NCBI RefSeq assembly: GCF_007994985.1
Contig: NZ_VOQF01000001.1
Location: 62,001 to 126,000, forward strand
DNA length: 64,000 bases
Origin: Metabacillus litoralis
GTDB taxonomy: Bacteria; Bacillota; Bacilli; Bacillales; Bacillaceae
Direction: 5' to 3'
Part shown: positions 18,537 through 27,229 of the stretch, one piece after another
Position numbering within the stretch: the first letter of the stretch is position 1
Layout of the letters: each line of letters starts with the position of its first letter
Position numbers and translations under genes: made by a program
Notes under the pieces: generated by a model
Databases searched by the model: none
Seen by the model: the letters and a program-made list of their open reading frames with translations, nothing else
Told to the model about the DNA's origin: nothing

Positions 18537-19226
18537 CTAATCACCCACCTTGTAGCCCATGCCACGCATCGTTTTTATCAATGATGGATTTTGAGGATCG
18601 TCCTCTAGCTTTTCTCGTAATCTTTTTATGTAAACTGTTAATGTATTATCATTCACAAAATCACCTGCAACATCCCAAATTCGATCTAGTAATTGTGTTC
18701 TTGTGAGAACCTGACCAATATGATTAGCAAAAATCAATAAAAGTCGATACTCCAACGCAGTAAGTAGCACTTCTTCCCCATTTTTATAAACTTTACCTTC
18801 TAAGGTATTGATACGAATGGTTTGGATTTCAATGATATTTTTCACTTGTGTTGTTGTTTGCTTATGATAACGGCGTAGCACAGACTTGATTCTAGAAAGT
18901 AACTCACGAACACGAAAAGGCTTTGTAATATAATCATCCGCTCCCATATCAAGCCCCATCACAACATTCACCTCATCATCCAAAGCAGTTAAAAAAATAA
19001 CAGGTTTATCACAATCTTTCTTCACTAACTCACATAACTCGTAGCCACTTCCATCTGGTAAAGACAAATCAAACAAGCACAAATCCAACTCATTTAATTG
19101 CTCTTTAATAACCTTCTTTGCTTCTTCCACATTGTAGCAAACAACCGTTTCATACTCTTCCTGCTTTAATGAATAATCTAGTCCCATTGCAATTGTCTTA
19201 TCATCCTCGACAAGTAATATTTTCAT
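18537..19226 (-). CDS. Response regulator, OmpR/PhoB family
   Basis: 229 residues. The receiver domain (1-118) has the acidic pair EDD near the N-terminus, the phospho-acceptor in LCLFDLSLPDGSGYEL and the Lys of YITKPF. The C-terminal winged helix (about 130-229) contains LLTALEYRLLLIFANHIGQV and VYIKRLREKLEDDP. It is the first gene of a regulator-kinase-ATPase-permease cluster and probably activates the transporter genes through the repeats at 17431-17490. Confidence 0.95.
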   Translation of the reverse strand: MKILLVEDDKTIAMGLDYSLKQEEYETVVCYNVEEAKKVIKEQLNELDLCLFDLSLPDGSGYELCELVKKDCDKPVIFLTALDDEVNVVMGLDMGADDYITKPFRVRELLSRIKSVLRRYHKQTTTQVKNIIEIQTIRINTLEGKVYKNGEEVLLTALEYRLLLIFANHIGQVLTRTQLLDRIWDVAGDFVNDNTLTVYIKRLREKLEDDPQNPSLIKTMRGMGYKVGD

Positions 19227-19397
19227 CTATAGCACCTTATTCTTGGTTTTTTTACAATACTTCTATCTATTATAGTACCAGATCTTCACATTTAGATAGA
19301 AGTAAGAGCATATAATTTTCGATTAGACCTACATGTTTATTTCATCTTTTTGACTGTGTAATTTGGCGAAAATTGTCGTTTGATCGTTTATTCCGAA

Positions 19398-19474
19398 AAG
19401 TTGAATGAATAGGTGCATAAGTTGAATGATTAATTACCAAAGTTGAATGAATAATGCCCAAAGTTGAATGATTA
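19398..19474. repeat. Four direct repeats at exact 21-bp period
   Basis: AAGTTGAATGAWTA begins at 19398, 19419, 19440 and 19461, so the spacing is exactly 21 bp, or two helical turns. Only the repeat core is conserved; the 7-base linkers differ. The array lies 170-250 bp upstream of the response-regulator gene in an otherwise featureless intergenic region. Phased repeats suggest binding of one protein on one face of the DNA. Confidence 0.85.
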
Positions 19475-19573
19475 TTCTGTTCACGGTTGCACAAATTGTA
19501 AAATATTTACTTTTTCACGCCGAATTAGTTCTGTTTTGTATACAAAATAACATATTACGATAAATGTTCAAGC

Positions 19574-19604
19574 CAAAAAAGGAATAACCTTCAAAGATTA
19601 TCCC
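19574..19604 (-). terminator. Intrinsic terminator
   Basis: GGGATAA / TTATTCC forms a stem on the minus strand followed by TTTTTT. It is about 150 bases after the DUF3298 gene. Confidence 0.6.
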
Positions 19605-19747
19605 AATCACTTAGTTTATAAGACTTATTTTCTTAAATTCGTCGAGTTTTTGTCATAAACCTACTTTTCCAAAATGGATAAAAACTGAATTTATCTATTT
19701 TTAAGGATATGTTGAACTACATTCTACGTAATCATTTTCGCTGTGTG

Positions 19748-20368
19748 TTAATCATTGACAGCCATGTGACCAAGGGGACCATTTTCATCAATTAGTTCCT
19801 GAATGTCATAGAAAGAAATAGGGAAAATTGGGAAACCAAAAACATATGGAGTGATTTCGTATAATTGAAAGTAAATAACAAGAGTCTTATCGGCAATATA
19901 AAAATCTTGATTAGGTTTGATCGTATTGAATTCGTGAAGCAGTGGGATATCTCGTTGTTTCATTTGCATCTTAATTATCTCTGAAAGCTTTTTCATATAA
20001 TCCACTTCAGGTTTAAATAAGTCACGGAGTTGGCACTGTTTCCCTTTTTTCAGATCAAAGGTTAATGATCTTAAATATGTCATGCCATGAGCAGCTTGAT
20101 CGTGGTACGTATAATTAGAAAATGTTAAACTCAATACTTGCCTTTGATTATTTTTGATTTCATAGAAACCTAGCATTTCCTTCACTGTTGTTGGCATATT
20201 ACCTACTTGCTCGTTTATAAGTTTGTGAGTTTCATATACAATTGCAGTATTAATTAGCCTTTGCAATTGCTGATTTGTCATCTGCATCACTTTTGGATAA
20301 AAAACTGTTTGTTTCGGTCCGCTGGTAATTTTTAATGATTTAATACTAATCGGTAACGTAATAGGCAT
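19748..20368 (-). CDS. DUF3298/DUF4163-type protein without membrane anchor
   Basis: About 206 residues from the ATG of MPITLPISIKSLKI, with AGAGGATGG upstream; a longer in-frame extension has no such site. The pattern matches the extracellular half of RsiV/PdaC-like proteins: an N-terminal DUF4163-like part (FYPKVMQMTNQQLQRLINTA, with SFSNYTYHDQAAHGMTY) and a C-terminal DUF3298 part (LRDLFKPEVDYMKKL, DFYIADKTLVIYFQLYEI). No signal peptide is visible, which is odd because relatives act outside the cell. The function is unknown. Confidence 0.75.
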   Translation of the reverse strand: MPITLPISIKSLKITSGPKQTVFYPKVMQMTNQQLQRLINTAIVYETHKLINEQVGNMPTTVKEMLGFYEIKNNQRQVLSLTFSNYTYHDQAAHGMTYLRSLTFDLKKGKQCQLRDLFKPEVDYMKKLSEIIKMQMKQRDIPLLHEFNTIKPNQDFYIADKTLVIYFQLYEITPYVFGFPIFPISFYDIQELIDENGPLGHMAVND

Positions 20369-20540
20369 TGTTATCCATCCTCTGTTTTTTACATATTGTA
20401 TGCATAACATGCCTAAAGTTGTACGTTGAGAAAGGAGTGATACCTTACAATTAACCTCCCCCGGTCGATACTAATCTTAATCCAGTTGAAACTGATACTT
20501 TTTTTCACCTTTTTTGTGAGGTAGATGAGTATGGTCTTTT

Positions 20541-20583
20541 TAAGTCTGTTTTTTTAAGGCTGTTTTTTCTAAGGCTGTTTTCG
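20541..20583. repeat. Three T-rich tandem units
   Basis: TAAGKCTGTTTTTT-like units begin at 20541, 20556 and 20570 (period 14-15). They precede a TCGTAAACTTTG segment in the upstream region of the DUF3298 gene. I recall similar T-rich GGCTGTTTTC blocks elsewhere in Bacillus intergenic DNA but cannot verify this. Confidence 0.45.
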
Positions 20584-20734
20584 TAAACTTTGTGCTTTAA
20601 GATAAGAAAACCGCTCCTTCCTTTGGGATTTGTGTGAGTTGTGGTTACTTCAAAATACCAAATGGAACGATTTTGTTATTTTTGCACAAAAAGAGGTGCC
20701 CCAAACGTTAAACTTCTTACTATAAATCCAAGAA

Positions 20735-20774
20735 AATAAAGTCTGTTCCCTATAACTTGGAAACAGACTTTATT
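20735..20774 (-). terminator. Intrinsic terminator
   Basis: AATAAAGTCTGTT / AACAGACTTTATT forms a 13-bp stem just after the DUF1232 gene, with T-rich DNA following on the minus strand. Confidence 0.8.
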
Positions 20775-20781
20775 ATTATTA

Positions 20782-21291
20782 TTATCTACCTAGTTTATTA
20801 TCAATCTCCGTTGTATCTACATTCTCACCAAATAAATCTTTAAGTTTATTTTTGGCTTGCATTTTAATTTCATCATCCACATAAAAAGCAACTTGAACTA
20901 GAGCGAATATTACAACACTTAAGTCGTCAGCATATCCTACACCAATTGCTAAGTCGGGTATAATATCTAGAGGTAAAATAAAGTAACCTAAAGCCCCAAC
21001 AATGGTTGCTTTTACTTTTAATGGTACATCTGGCTTTTGAAGTGTGTAATAAAGTAATAAAACGGCATAGACTAAAGAAGTTCCAGCTCTTTTAGAAAAC
21101 TTTTGAACCTTAGTCCAAAACTTTTCCTCTGAGAAATGCTCCTCGTGTTGCTTTATATCTTCAGCATTTAGTTTTTCTGCTTCATCTTTTAAATCAGGAA
21201 CTAGTTCTTCTTCCATTTCAACTTTTTCGACTTCATTAGAAGAGGATAATTCGTCAAGATCTGTTTTCTTCTTAAATAAATTACTTAACAT
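20782..21291 (-). CDS. DUF1232 (YkvA-type) membrane protein
   Basis: 169 residues. The first 70 are very acidic and probably disordered. The DUF1232 core follows, with KAGTSLVYAVLLLYYTL-like first helix and the hallmark GYFILPLDIIPDLAIGVGYADD. One or two membrane-associated helices are present. The family is widespread in bacteria and its function is unknown. The gene is monocistronic. The 21292-21578 stretch upstream holds no recognisable feature. Confidence 0.88.
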   Translation of the reverse strand: MLSNLFKKKTDLDELSSSNEVEKVEMEEELVPDLKDEAEKLNAEDIKQHEEHFSEEKFWTKVQKFSKRAGTSLVYAVLLLYYTLQKPDVPLKVKATIVGALGYFILPLDIIPDLAIGVGYADDLSVVIFALVQVAFYVDDEIKMQAKNKLKDLFGENVDTTEIDNKLGR

Positions 21292-21578
21292 GAAATCACT
21301 CCAATGATTAGTAGATTACATATACATTTTACCCTATTATCCATTTACCATCTTTTAGAACACTAGTATATCAAATAAATAGGTTTCTTTGCGACAGCTA
21401 TTAGATTAGAGTTGAAGGTCCAACCCCTTAAACTAGGATAAACACATTCTTACTTGGTGACCAATATAAAAACTAAGAAGAGGCGGGTATTTTCTTTAGT
21501 TGAAATCTAGTACCCCCACACTAATAGAAAAGAGTCCAAAAATAAGTAGAATTTGACAAACATCTATAGCCCCTAGTA

Positions 21579-21618
21579 AAGGAAAGGCCTGTCCCAAGTA
21601 ATATGAACAGGCCTTCCT
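21579..21618 (-). terminator. Intrinsic terminator
   Basis: GGAAGGCCTGTTC / GGGACAGGCCTTTCC forms a strong stem immediately after the DUF4230 gene. The downstream T-tract is weak (CCTTTAC). Confidence 0.7.
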
Positions 21619-21619
21619 A

Positions 21620-22387
21620 TTAGTTAAACGTGACATTTACCGTATAACCATCATTCTTAAAAAATTCCTTTAACACTTTTTCTGCATTTTTCTCTGCAGT
21701 ATCTAGTAAACCACTAGAGATGGCTCCTTGACGAATTTTCTCTTGTGATTCAGCTGCCAACTCAAACCCCTCATCCATTTTAATATCAGCACGGAAAAAC
21801 CCATTTTTGTCCAAGGCTTCTATTTTATCCATCTGTACTGATGGTTCCTGGATAATCTCTGCATGAGGAAGAGTAATATCTATTTCTTTTGTTTCTTCAT
21901 TAATATCCATGTCATTAGAAGTAATCCCTTTCAAATCAACTCCTGCAATAACCGTCGCAGGTACAACTAAAAGAACTTCTCGCTTTGTTCCAGGTAAATT
22001 AATATTCAAGAACTTCTTATTATCCTCTTGGTGTAGAACCTCTTTCATATGAGCTTGGGCTGTTGCCAATGTGGCTAGCTCTTGAACACGTTCAACAAAC
22101 GTGACAGACTCTTGTTTGGAGGTACTGCCCTCAAATAACCGAATTCCTCCTAAAGCGATGACTAGAGTTAAAAAAATAATGATGGCAATGATTAAAATAT
22201 TCTTCAATCTACCAAAATTTAAGAAAGATTTAGATATTCCTTTCGGTGGAGATAAATATCTTGAGTTTTGACCTACCGCAATAGTTGCAGCACTTTGTTG
22301 TTGTGCTTCATTTAATTCTCTTAATTGTCTTTCTAACTGTGCAATTTTTTCGTCTTTTTCTTCTATAATTTCTCTATTTTTATCCAT
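21620..22387 (-). CDS. DUF4230 membrane-anchored protein
   Basis: About 255 residues from the ATG of MDKNREIIEEKDEK, behind AAAGGTG; a GTG three codons earlier overlaps that site. An N-terminal coiled coil (residues 1-35), a linker, one membrane helix (about 65-85, NILIIAIIIFLTLVIALGGI) and an extracytoplasmic DUF4230 domain with the conserved LLVVPATVIAGVDL and ITLPHAEI motifs. The function of DUF4230 is unknown; the topology is cytoplasmic coiled coil and outside domain. Confidence 0.88.
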   Translation of the reverse strand: MDKNREIIEEKDEKIAQLERQLRELNEAQQQSAATIAVGQNSRYLSPPKGISKSFLNFGRLKNILIIAIIIFLTLVIALGGIRLFEGSTSKQESVTFVERVQELATLATAQAHMKEVLHQEDNKKFLNINLPGTKREVLLVVPATVIAGVDLKGITSNDMDINEETKEIDITLPHAEIIQEPSVQMDKIEALDKNGFFRADIKMDEGFELAAESQEKIRQGAISSGLLDTAEKNAEKVLKEFFKNDGYTVNVTFN

Positions 22388-22819
22388 TTTTTTCACCTTT
22401 CATTTTTACCATCACAATGCTTATCCTTTTAATCCACTAATCTATTATGTGAGTAATTAATTAGATAGTATCACACATAAAGAAATTTTATATTTTAAAA
22501 ATAATGGTTTTCCTAGGAATCCCTATCTTCCTAGTTCTACTTACTAAATTAATAATTTAGTATCAGATCCTTTAGATAAACACGCCAGTTAATTTCATAT
22601 CTTTACTCTGTTGATCAGCTCTTCCATCTTTTTAGTATGGCATATAAAATCACCACAGATTTACCTAATAATAGAACATCAATTTCTTTGCAATATTTGT
22701 CATAAATTATATTCTTAATTCGATATTATAAGAATTTTGTTACTGCAAACATTCGACAAATTTCTTTAAAAATCCTCCAAAAAACATAAAAAACACCCAA
22801 CACAGAGTAATGTTTGCGT

Positions 22820-23030
22820 GCTAAATCATGGTTTTTTTTGCAGGAAAATAGATATAAGATCTGGTGTTTCTCCCCTCAAAACGTGTTAATAACACTTATC
22901 TTTCGTTTTTTTTCTAATGAAAAAACGTCTTAACCACCGTAATATCAAGGATTTGAGACATTTTAACTACTTTTACTTAGTTGTGTTAATAGATATTTTA
23001 CACGAAGTTAAGACTTAGAGAATTTCCGCC
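22820..23030 (+). repeat. Dispersed ~200-bp element, copy 1
   Basis: Shares its order of blocks with 31599-31823, 33921-34220 and 60855-61111: GGTGTTTCTCCCC, ACGTGTTAATAACACTTATC, an imperfect hairpin AAAACGTCTTA / GAGACATTTT, and TTTTACACGAAGTTAAGAC. It has no ORF. This copy is the only one outside the 28.8-62 kb array. The rest of 22388-23210 shows nothing else. Confidence 0.75.
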
Positions 23031-23210
23031 ATCTTCAATTATTACTTATAGTATTTGTAAATTTCAATATAAAAGCCGATTAAAAACAGACCAGTCTACT
23101 TTGACATATCATTGTCTCGTTTGAAAAATCTCGATGTTGTCCTCATGAACTTATATTTTTATGAATGCTAAAGGAACAGAGTAATTGTCTTAACTTATGA
23201 GGAAAAATTC

Positions 23211-24059
23211 ATGTTGTTTATAATCCATATTATTATCTTAACAATTTGGTTTATGAGGGTCGTGAAAAAAGGAGAATATACATGGGGTACAATATTAACA
23301 GCTTTCTTCGTCTTTGTATTAATTGTAGATATTGGAGAGATGATTTTTAATTTTTTGTTAAATTTTTATAAATTTCCCGCACATTTACTTTCTGATTTTA
23401 ATAAGGACAACCAACTTGGTGTCTTACTGGCAGATGTAGTTACTTTGCCCCTAACATTGATTATTGTATGTCATTATTTAACCCATAGTAATAAGCGTTG
23501 GCTACTTGTCATATTATTTACGATTATGCAAGGTTTGACTGAAGTTCTATATATACGTTTAGGATACCTTGTTTATCTTCATTGGAATATCTGGATTTCA
23601 ATATCTGTCTATTTTGTTGGGTTATGTATATTTTCAAAATACGCCCCACATTTTTTACGGAAAGAAAAGCCACTTCCTTATCCGATTATACTTACGGCTA
23701 GTGTGTATAACATTGCAGGCATGTTAGGAGGAGCCATTATGGGTGGAGAACTTCTAAATTTGTTTGAGTGGAGACCACACATTTTCAACTCTCCACATGC
23801 TGATGACCGTTTTTCTGAAATTGGTTCTCTTACTTTACTTGGAATTTTAACTGGTACCCTTATACCTAAATTTAATTCTAAACATCGTCCAATCGTATTT
23901 GGACTATTAAGCCTTGTAGGTATATCATACTATACATTTGCGAATTGGAAGGGTTGGCTTTTATATAATAACTGGAATGTTTATTTAACAATCATTCGCT
24001 GGATTGTCCCTTTCGCTATTATTGCATGGTTGGATCGTCAAGAGTCTTTCCGGACCTAA
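23211..24059 (+). CDS. Multi-pass membrane protein of unknown function
   Basis: 282 residues with about eight to nine hydrophobic segments. Motifs are few: a GEMIFNFLLNFYKFP loop, MQGLTEVLYIRLGYLVYLHWN and GGAIMGGELLN. Its tryptophan- and tyrosine-rich helices recall the CBO0543 group seen at 3280 and 4047, but the relationship is uncertain. It starts at an ATG after TGAGGAAAAATTC and is one of the few plus-strand genes here. It ends before a plus-strand terminator at 24200. Confidence 0.7.
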   Translation: MLFIIHIIILTIWFMRVVKKGEYTWGTILTAFFVFVLIVDIGEMIFNFLLNFYKFPAHLLSDFNKDNQLGVLLADVVTLPLTLIIVCHYLTHSNKRWLLVILFTIMQGLTEVLYIRLGYLVYLHWNIWISISVYFVGLCIFSKYAPHFLRKEKPLPYPIILTASVYNIAGMLGGAIMGGELLNLFEWRPHIFNSPHADDRFSEIGSLTLLGILTGTLIPKFNSKHRPIVFGLLSLVGISYYTFANWKGWLLYNNWNVYLTIIRWIVPFAIIAWLDRQESFRT

Positions 24060-24199
24060 TTATAAAAAAATCACACTTTTTTTATCTGGTAAATAATCAG
24101 TGAGTTGAGAGGCTAAAATATATAACTTACAGGTTAATTCACACTAGTTTTCAACACTATTTATTAGAAAAAATCACCAATATAATTAGCAATTCAACA

Positions 24200-24232
24200 A
24201 GGACCAGATAATTGAAATCTGATCCTTTTGCT
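24200..24232 (+). terminator. Intrinsic terminator
   Basis: GGACCAGAT / ATCTGATCC forms a stem followed by TTTTG on the plus strand. A very similar hairpin sits at 28804-28843. Elsewhere in 24060-24395 nothing was found. Confidence 0.6.
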
Positions 24233-24395
24233 TTGTTATAGTCATCGTTATTGTAAAACTGTATACTCAACTGACGTGTCTTCTACATGCAATCATTTGT
24301 CCATGCCCTTTTAGAACACCCTCCAAGGACCAAGGATCGTCCAAGTGGAATTGCGATTAGAAAGTTCTTTTTCTATGTGATCACTTAAAAGTATG

Positions 24396-25016
24396 TTATT
24401 TTTCAGATGAGTTTATCAGATTTCCAACCAAAACATAACGTTCCGGTGCATTGCCAATGTACGTAAATGGGTAACAAGTCGTCAAAGTTAATGTAGCCTC
24501 AGGCTTTGGGACAATGACAGTTTTATCCTCTGCGTCGACAATCCTGACTTTTTCTATTCGGTAGGTGTATATTCCTTTGGCAGTTTCAATCTTAATCACA
24601 TCATGTTCTCGGACTTCTTTAAGCTTTCTGAATACAGTGTCCCGATGCCCTGAAATAACCGTGTTATTGTCTTCACCAGGCATAACGCTGTTGGAATAAT
24701 GTCCAGCACCTTTTTCAAGCTCTTCTTCACTTGTACCTTCGTATATCGGAACAGATATGTCGACCTTTGGGATGGATATTTCCCCGATCTTTTCTCCTTT
24801 ATCAGGTTTATCGGTATTTGTGCTTTTTTCATTTTTATCCATTTCTTGTTCCATGTTCCTGATACTAACACTATAATTACCTTTCTCGACAGCTATGACT
24901 CCTTTTGCCCAGCTATATGCATGGGTGCCTGCCAAATATATGCCAGAAATGATGAGGAAAAAGGCAATAGCGGGAATAATCCATTCCCGCATACCATTAT
25001 TTTTCCCTTTATTCAT
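24396..25016 (-). CDS. Class D sortase
   Basis: 206 residues: one N-terminal membrane helix (about 11-30) then the sortase barrel. The catalytic triad is visible as H124 (ISGHRD), C181 (TLTTCYP) and R193 (PERYVL). It cleaves a C-terminal sorting signal and joins the protein to the cell wall. The TLTTC form and adjacency to an LPXTA-type substrate point to class D. Its ATG overlaps the substrate's stop (TAATG), so the pair is a dedicated two-gene operon. Confidence 0.93.
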   Translation of the reverse strand: MNKGKNNGMREWIIPAIAFFLIISGIYLAGTHAYSWAKGVIAVEKGNYSVSIRNMEQEMDKNEKSTNTDKPDKGEKIGEISIPKVDISVPIYEGTSEEELEKGAGHYSNSVMPGEDNNTVISGHRDTVFRKLKEVREHDVIKIETAKGIYTYRIEKVRIVDAEDKTVIVPKPEATLTLTTCYPFTYIGNAPERYVLVGNLINSSEK

Positions 25017-25963
25017 TACCGATCACCAAAGTGTTTACGCGCTCTCAAGGTAATGCCTCCAAGCATGAATAGTCCAACTCCAAGAAAAACATAGGCAAGG
25101 GAATTTGTGGCTGTATCTGGCATGTCACCGCCATTTTCGGTTGCTGCTTCTTCCGGCTGATCACTATTATAGTAATCAAGCGATTCTCTCAAGTCATTCA
25201 GGAAGTAATAATCATCTGGACGTTCTCCGTACTCTGCCAATAATTCTTCGTACTCTCCAGGAGTCAAGCCGTATTTTTCGATTAACTCACGTTCATTTTC
25301 GTCGGTAATTAGCGGACCTACCTGAGATACCAGATCTTCAAATAAAGTGTAGTCATTCAAATCTGTGTCATAATTATCAACTAAATACTGGTTGAATTCA
25401 TCAACCGTCCACCCAAGTGGTATTAAGTACGTTTCCTCTAACTGTCGCTCGTCCAGTGTTTCTGTTTCAGAGGGTTCATTTGGTCCATTGGCATTAGAGT
25501 TATCTGATGCATTGTCTTCGTTATTGTTTTCTGAAGCAACAACTCCATTATTATTGGTTGAACCATTTTCGTCAACGCTCCAGCCCTCATCCAATGAATT
25601 CACCAAATCACCAACAAAGTGTATATTATCCCTGTTGTCATATTCTTCTAAGAAAGCTACCAGCTGATTTGTGTCCATATTGTATCTTTCAATGATGTCC
25701 AATATATTTTGATCAAGATCTCCGTCAGCCAGCTGATTAACATCTATTGGTTCACCGATCTCTGCTTTCAGTTCATCCATGTTATCATAATCATTTAACT
25801 GAGATCCGTAATTTTCTTCTAGATAGTTATTCCATTCCATCTCTGTCCAGGTCGTCACCGCCGGGTATTGCTCTTTTACCTCTTTATATTCCACTGCACC
25901 CGCAGATAGCGGAGCAAAAACTAATGTTGATACTACGGCAAATGGTATTACTTTCTTTTTCAT
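25016..25963 (-). CDS. Processed acidic surface protein (LPXTA-type sortase substrate)
   Basis: 315 residues. A cleavable signal peptide (1-23, ending AGA) is followed by a very acidic body with two similar repeats of about 100 residues (each WT-x-[ED]-x-[FW]-N-x-YL-x-[ED]-NY... then ...LNDYxxxxxL). A Ser/Asn-rich linker lies between them. The C-terminus is a cell-wall sorting signal: MPDTA at about 281-285, a hydrophobic stretch and RARKHFGDR. The alanine in place of the usual glycine marks the variant LPXTA class handled by its neighbouring sortase. Confidence 0.92.
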   Translation of the reverse strand: MKKKVIPFAVVSTLVFAPLSAGAVEYKEVKEQYPAVTTWTEMEWNNYLEENYGSQLNDYDNMDELKAEIGEPIDVNQLADGDLDQNILDIIERYNMDTNQLVAFLEEYDNRDNIHFVGDLVNSLDEGWSVDENGSTNNNGVVASENNNEDNASDNSNANGPNEPSETETLDERQLEETYLIPLGWTVDEFNQYLVDNYDTDLNDYTLFEDLVSQVGPLITDENERELIEKYGLTPGEYEELLAEYGERPDDYYFLNDLRESLDYYNSDQPEEAATENGGDMPDTATNSLAYVFLGVGLFMLGGITLRARKHFGDR

Positions 25964-26027
25964 GTTTAGCCTCCTTTGGTTACTATTTACAATAGATCTT
26001 GAAAGATTATTTATTCACTTTTAAAAA

Positions 26028-26058
26028 TAACAGCCCCTATATTTCGATAGGCGCTGAT
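26028..26058 (-). terminator. Intrinsic terminator
   Basis: CAGCGCCTAT / ATAGGGGCTG forms a stem with a 6-base loop and TTATTTTT tail on the minus strand, following a broken small gene. Confidence 0.75.
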
Positions 26059-26085
26059 TTATTTTGAAACAAAATTACTAGACTA

Positions 26086-26195
26086 TTATTTTCCGTTTAC
26101 TTCTTTAAAAGTTTCTTCTACAAGATCTGGGCTCCTCTTCTTCTTTCGTTTCAGTTTCATTAGATTCTGATTCTAATTTATTGTGTTCTACTCAT
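26086..26195 (-). pseudogene. Frameshifted small acidic protein
   Basis: A textbook ribosome site (AAGGAGGGA) and ATG at 26195 open only five codons. With two base-shifts the reading continues as EHNKLESESNETETKEEEE and then PDLVEETFKEVNGK to a stop at 26086, directly before the terminator. The intact translation signals and terminator show it was once a small acidic, Glu-rich protein of about 36 residues. The family is not recognised. Confidence 0.5.
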
Positions 26196-26293
26196 AGATG
26201 ATTTCCCTCCTTGTAATTAGTCTTGAAAACTATTGCTTTAGCCTATATAAAACTGTTACCCGACACAAAATGCTATAAACGTCTTCTTTCATT

Positions 26294-27178
26294 CTAGGCT
26301 TTTGTTAATATAAAAACGGTAATTTCCGGAGGTGTATTGATTCTAAGTGGAAGATCACTGAAACCAATCCCTCTATTTACATACAGATGGTTTCCATTTG
26401 CTCCAAAGTTTTCAATCCACCCATCTACCTTTGCTTTGTCTTTTGCTACTAGGCTTTTATATGACCACTCTGGCGCAAACGGAACTCTAAATTGTCCTCC
26501 ATGTGTATGACCGGCTACTGCAAGCGGTGCTGAATTTGCTGGCAGCTTTGCGAATGATTCTGGATTGTGCATCATGATCATTCTCGGAGCTGCTTCTGGA
26601 ATACCATTGAGTGCTTTGGCTGGATCCGCATTTTCAGGCCAATTAGCTCCCAATCCAGCTATATAAAAACTACTGTCCTGAGGCTTTCCGATTGAGACTT
26701 CATTATCCTTTGTCAGTTTTAAAGCAACAGAACGATTGTGCAACAATGTTATTCCCATCTCCTCTAGAGAAGTTTTCACATGCTTCGCAGATGCTATTTT
26801 GGGTTCGTCATTTTTGTTTCCCATGTTGTAGTCATGATTCCCCAGAACGGCAAATAAGGGAATATCAGTTTTTACCAGAGGGTTGATCAGCTTTTCAACC
26901 TTTTGCATCTCTGCATTTGGATCCTCAAGCGAATGGTAGATAAAATCTCCAATGATCAGCACTGCATCCGGCTTCATTTCTGCGATTTTTTCAGCAGCAT
27001 CCTCTACAGTTTCTGTGTTATCCATCCACATCCCTACTTGGAAATCTCCAATCACCGCCACCTTTTTGCCCTCCCATTCTGATGGCAAGTTCGGAATGGC
27101 TGCTTTTTCCTTTTCAATATCTAAAAAATATGGTTCTACTAATCCCCAAACCAAGATGCTCACTAGAATCAATCCCAC
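26294..27178 (-). CDS. Metallophosphoesterase, membrane-anchored
   Basis: 294 residues from the GTG at 27178. An N-terminal hydrophobic anchor (3-14) precedes a calcineurin-like phosphoesterase domain: IIGDFIYHS, VLGNHDYN, MMHNPES and AGHTHGGQF. The first metal motif is GDFQVG, with Gln where most relatives have His (DxH). Upstream of the GTG the frame stays open and encodes the basic stretch KVFKKNKLGKI behind a perfect AAGGAG, but it has no ATG/GTG/TTG. The start is therefore uncertain. It follows the PAP2 gene in the same operon. Confidence 0.85.
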   Translation of the reverse strand: MGLILVSILVWGLVEPYFLDIEKEKAAIPNLPSEWEGKKVAVIGDFQVGMWMDNTETVEDAAEKIAEMKPDAVLIIGDFIYHSLEDPNAEMQKVEKLINPLVKTDIPLFAVLGNHDYNMGNKNDEPKIASAKHVKTSLEEMGITLLHNRSVALKLTKDNEVSIGKPQDSSFYIAGLGANWPENADPAKALNGIPEAAPRMIMMHNPESFAKLPANSAPLAVAGHTHGGQFRVPFAPEWSYKSLVAKDKAKVDGWIENFGANGNHLYVNRGIGFSDLPLRINTPPEITVFILTKA

Positions 27179-27229
27179 TATTTTTCCTAATTTATTTTTT
27201 TTGAAAACTTTGACCCTCTCCTTCCCAAT

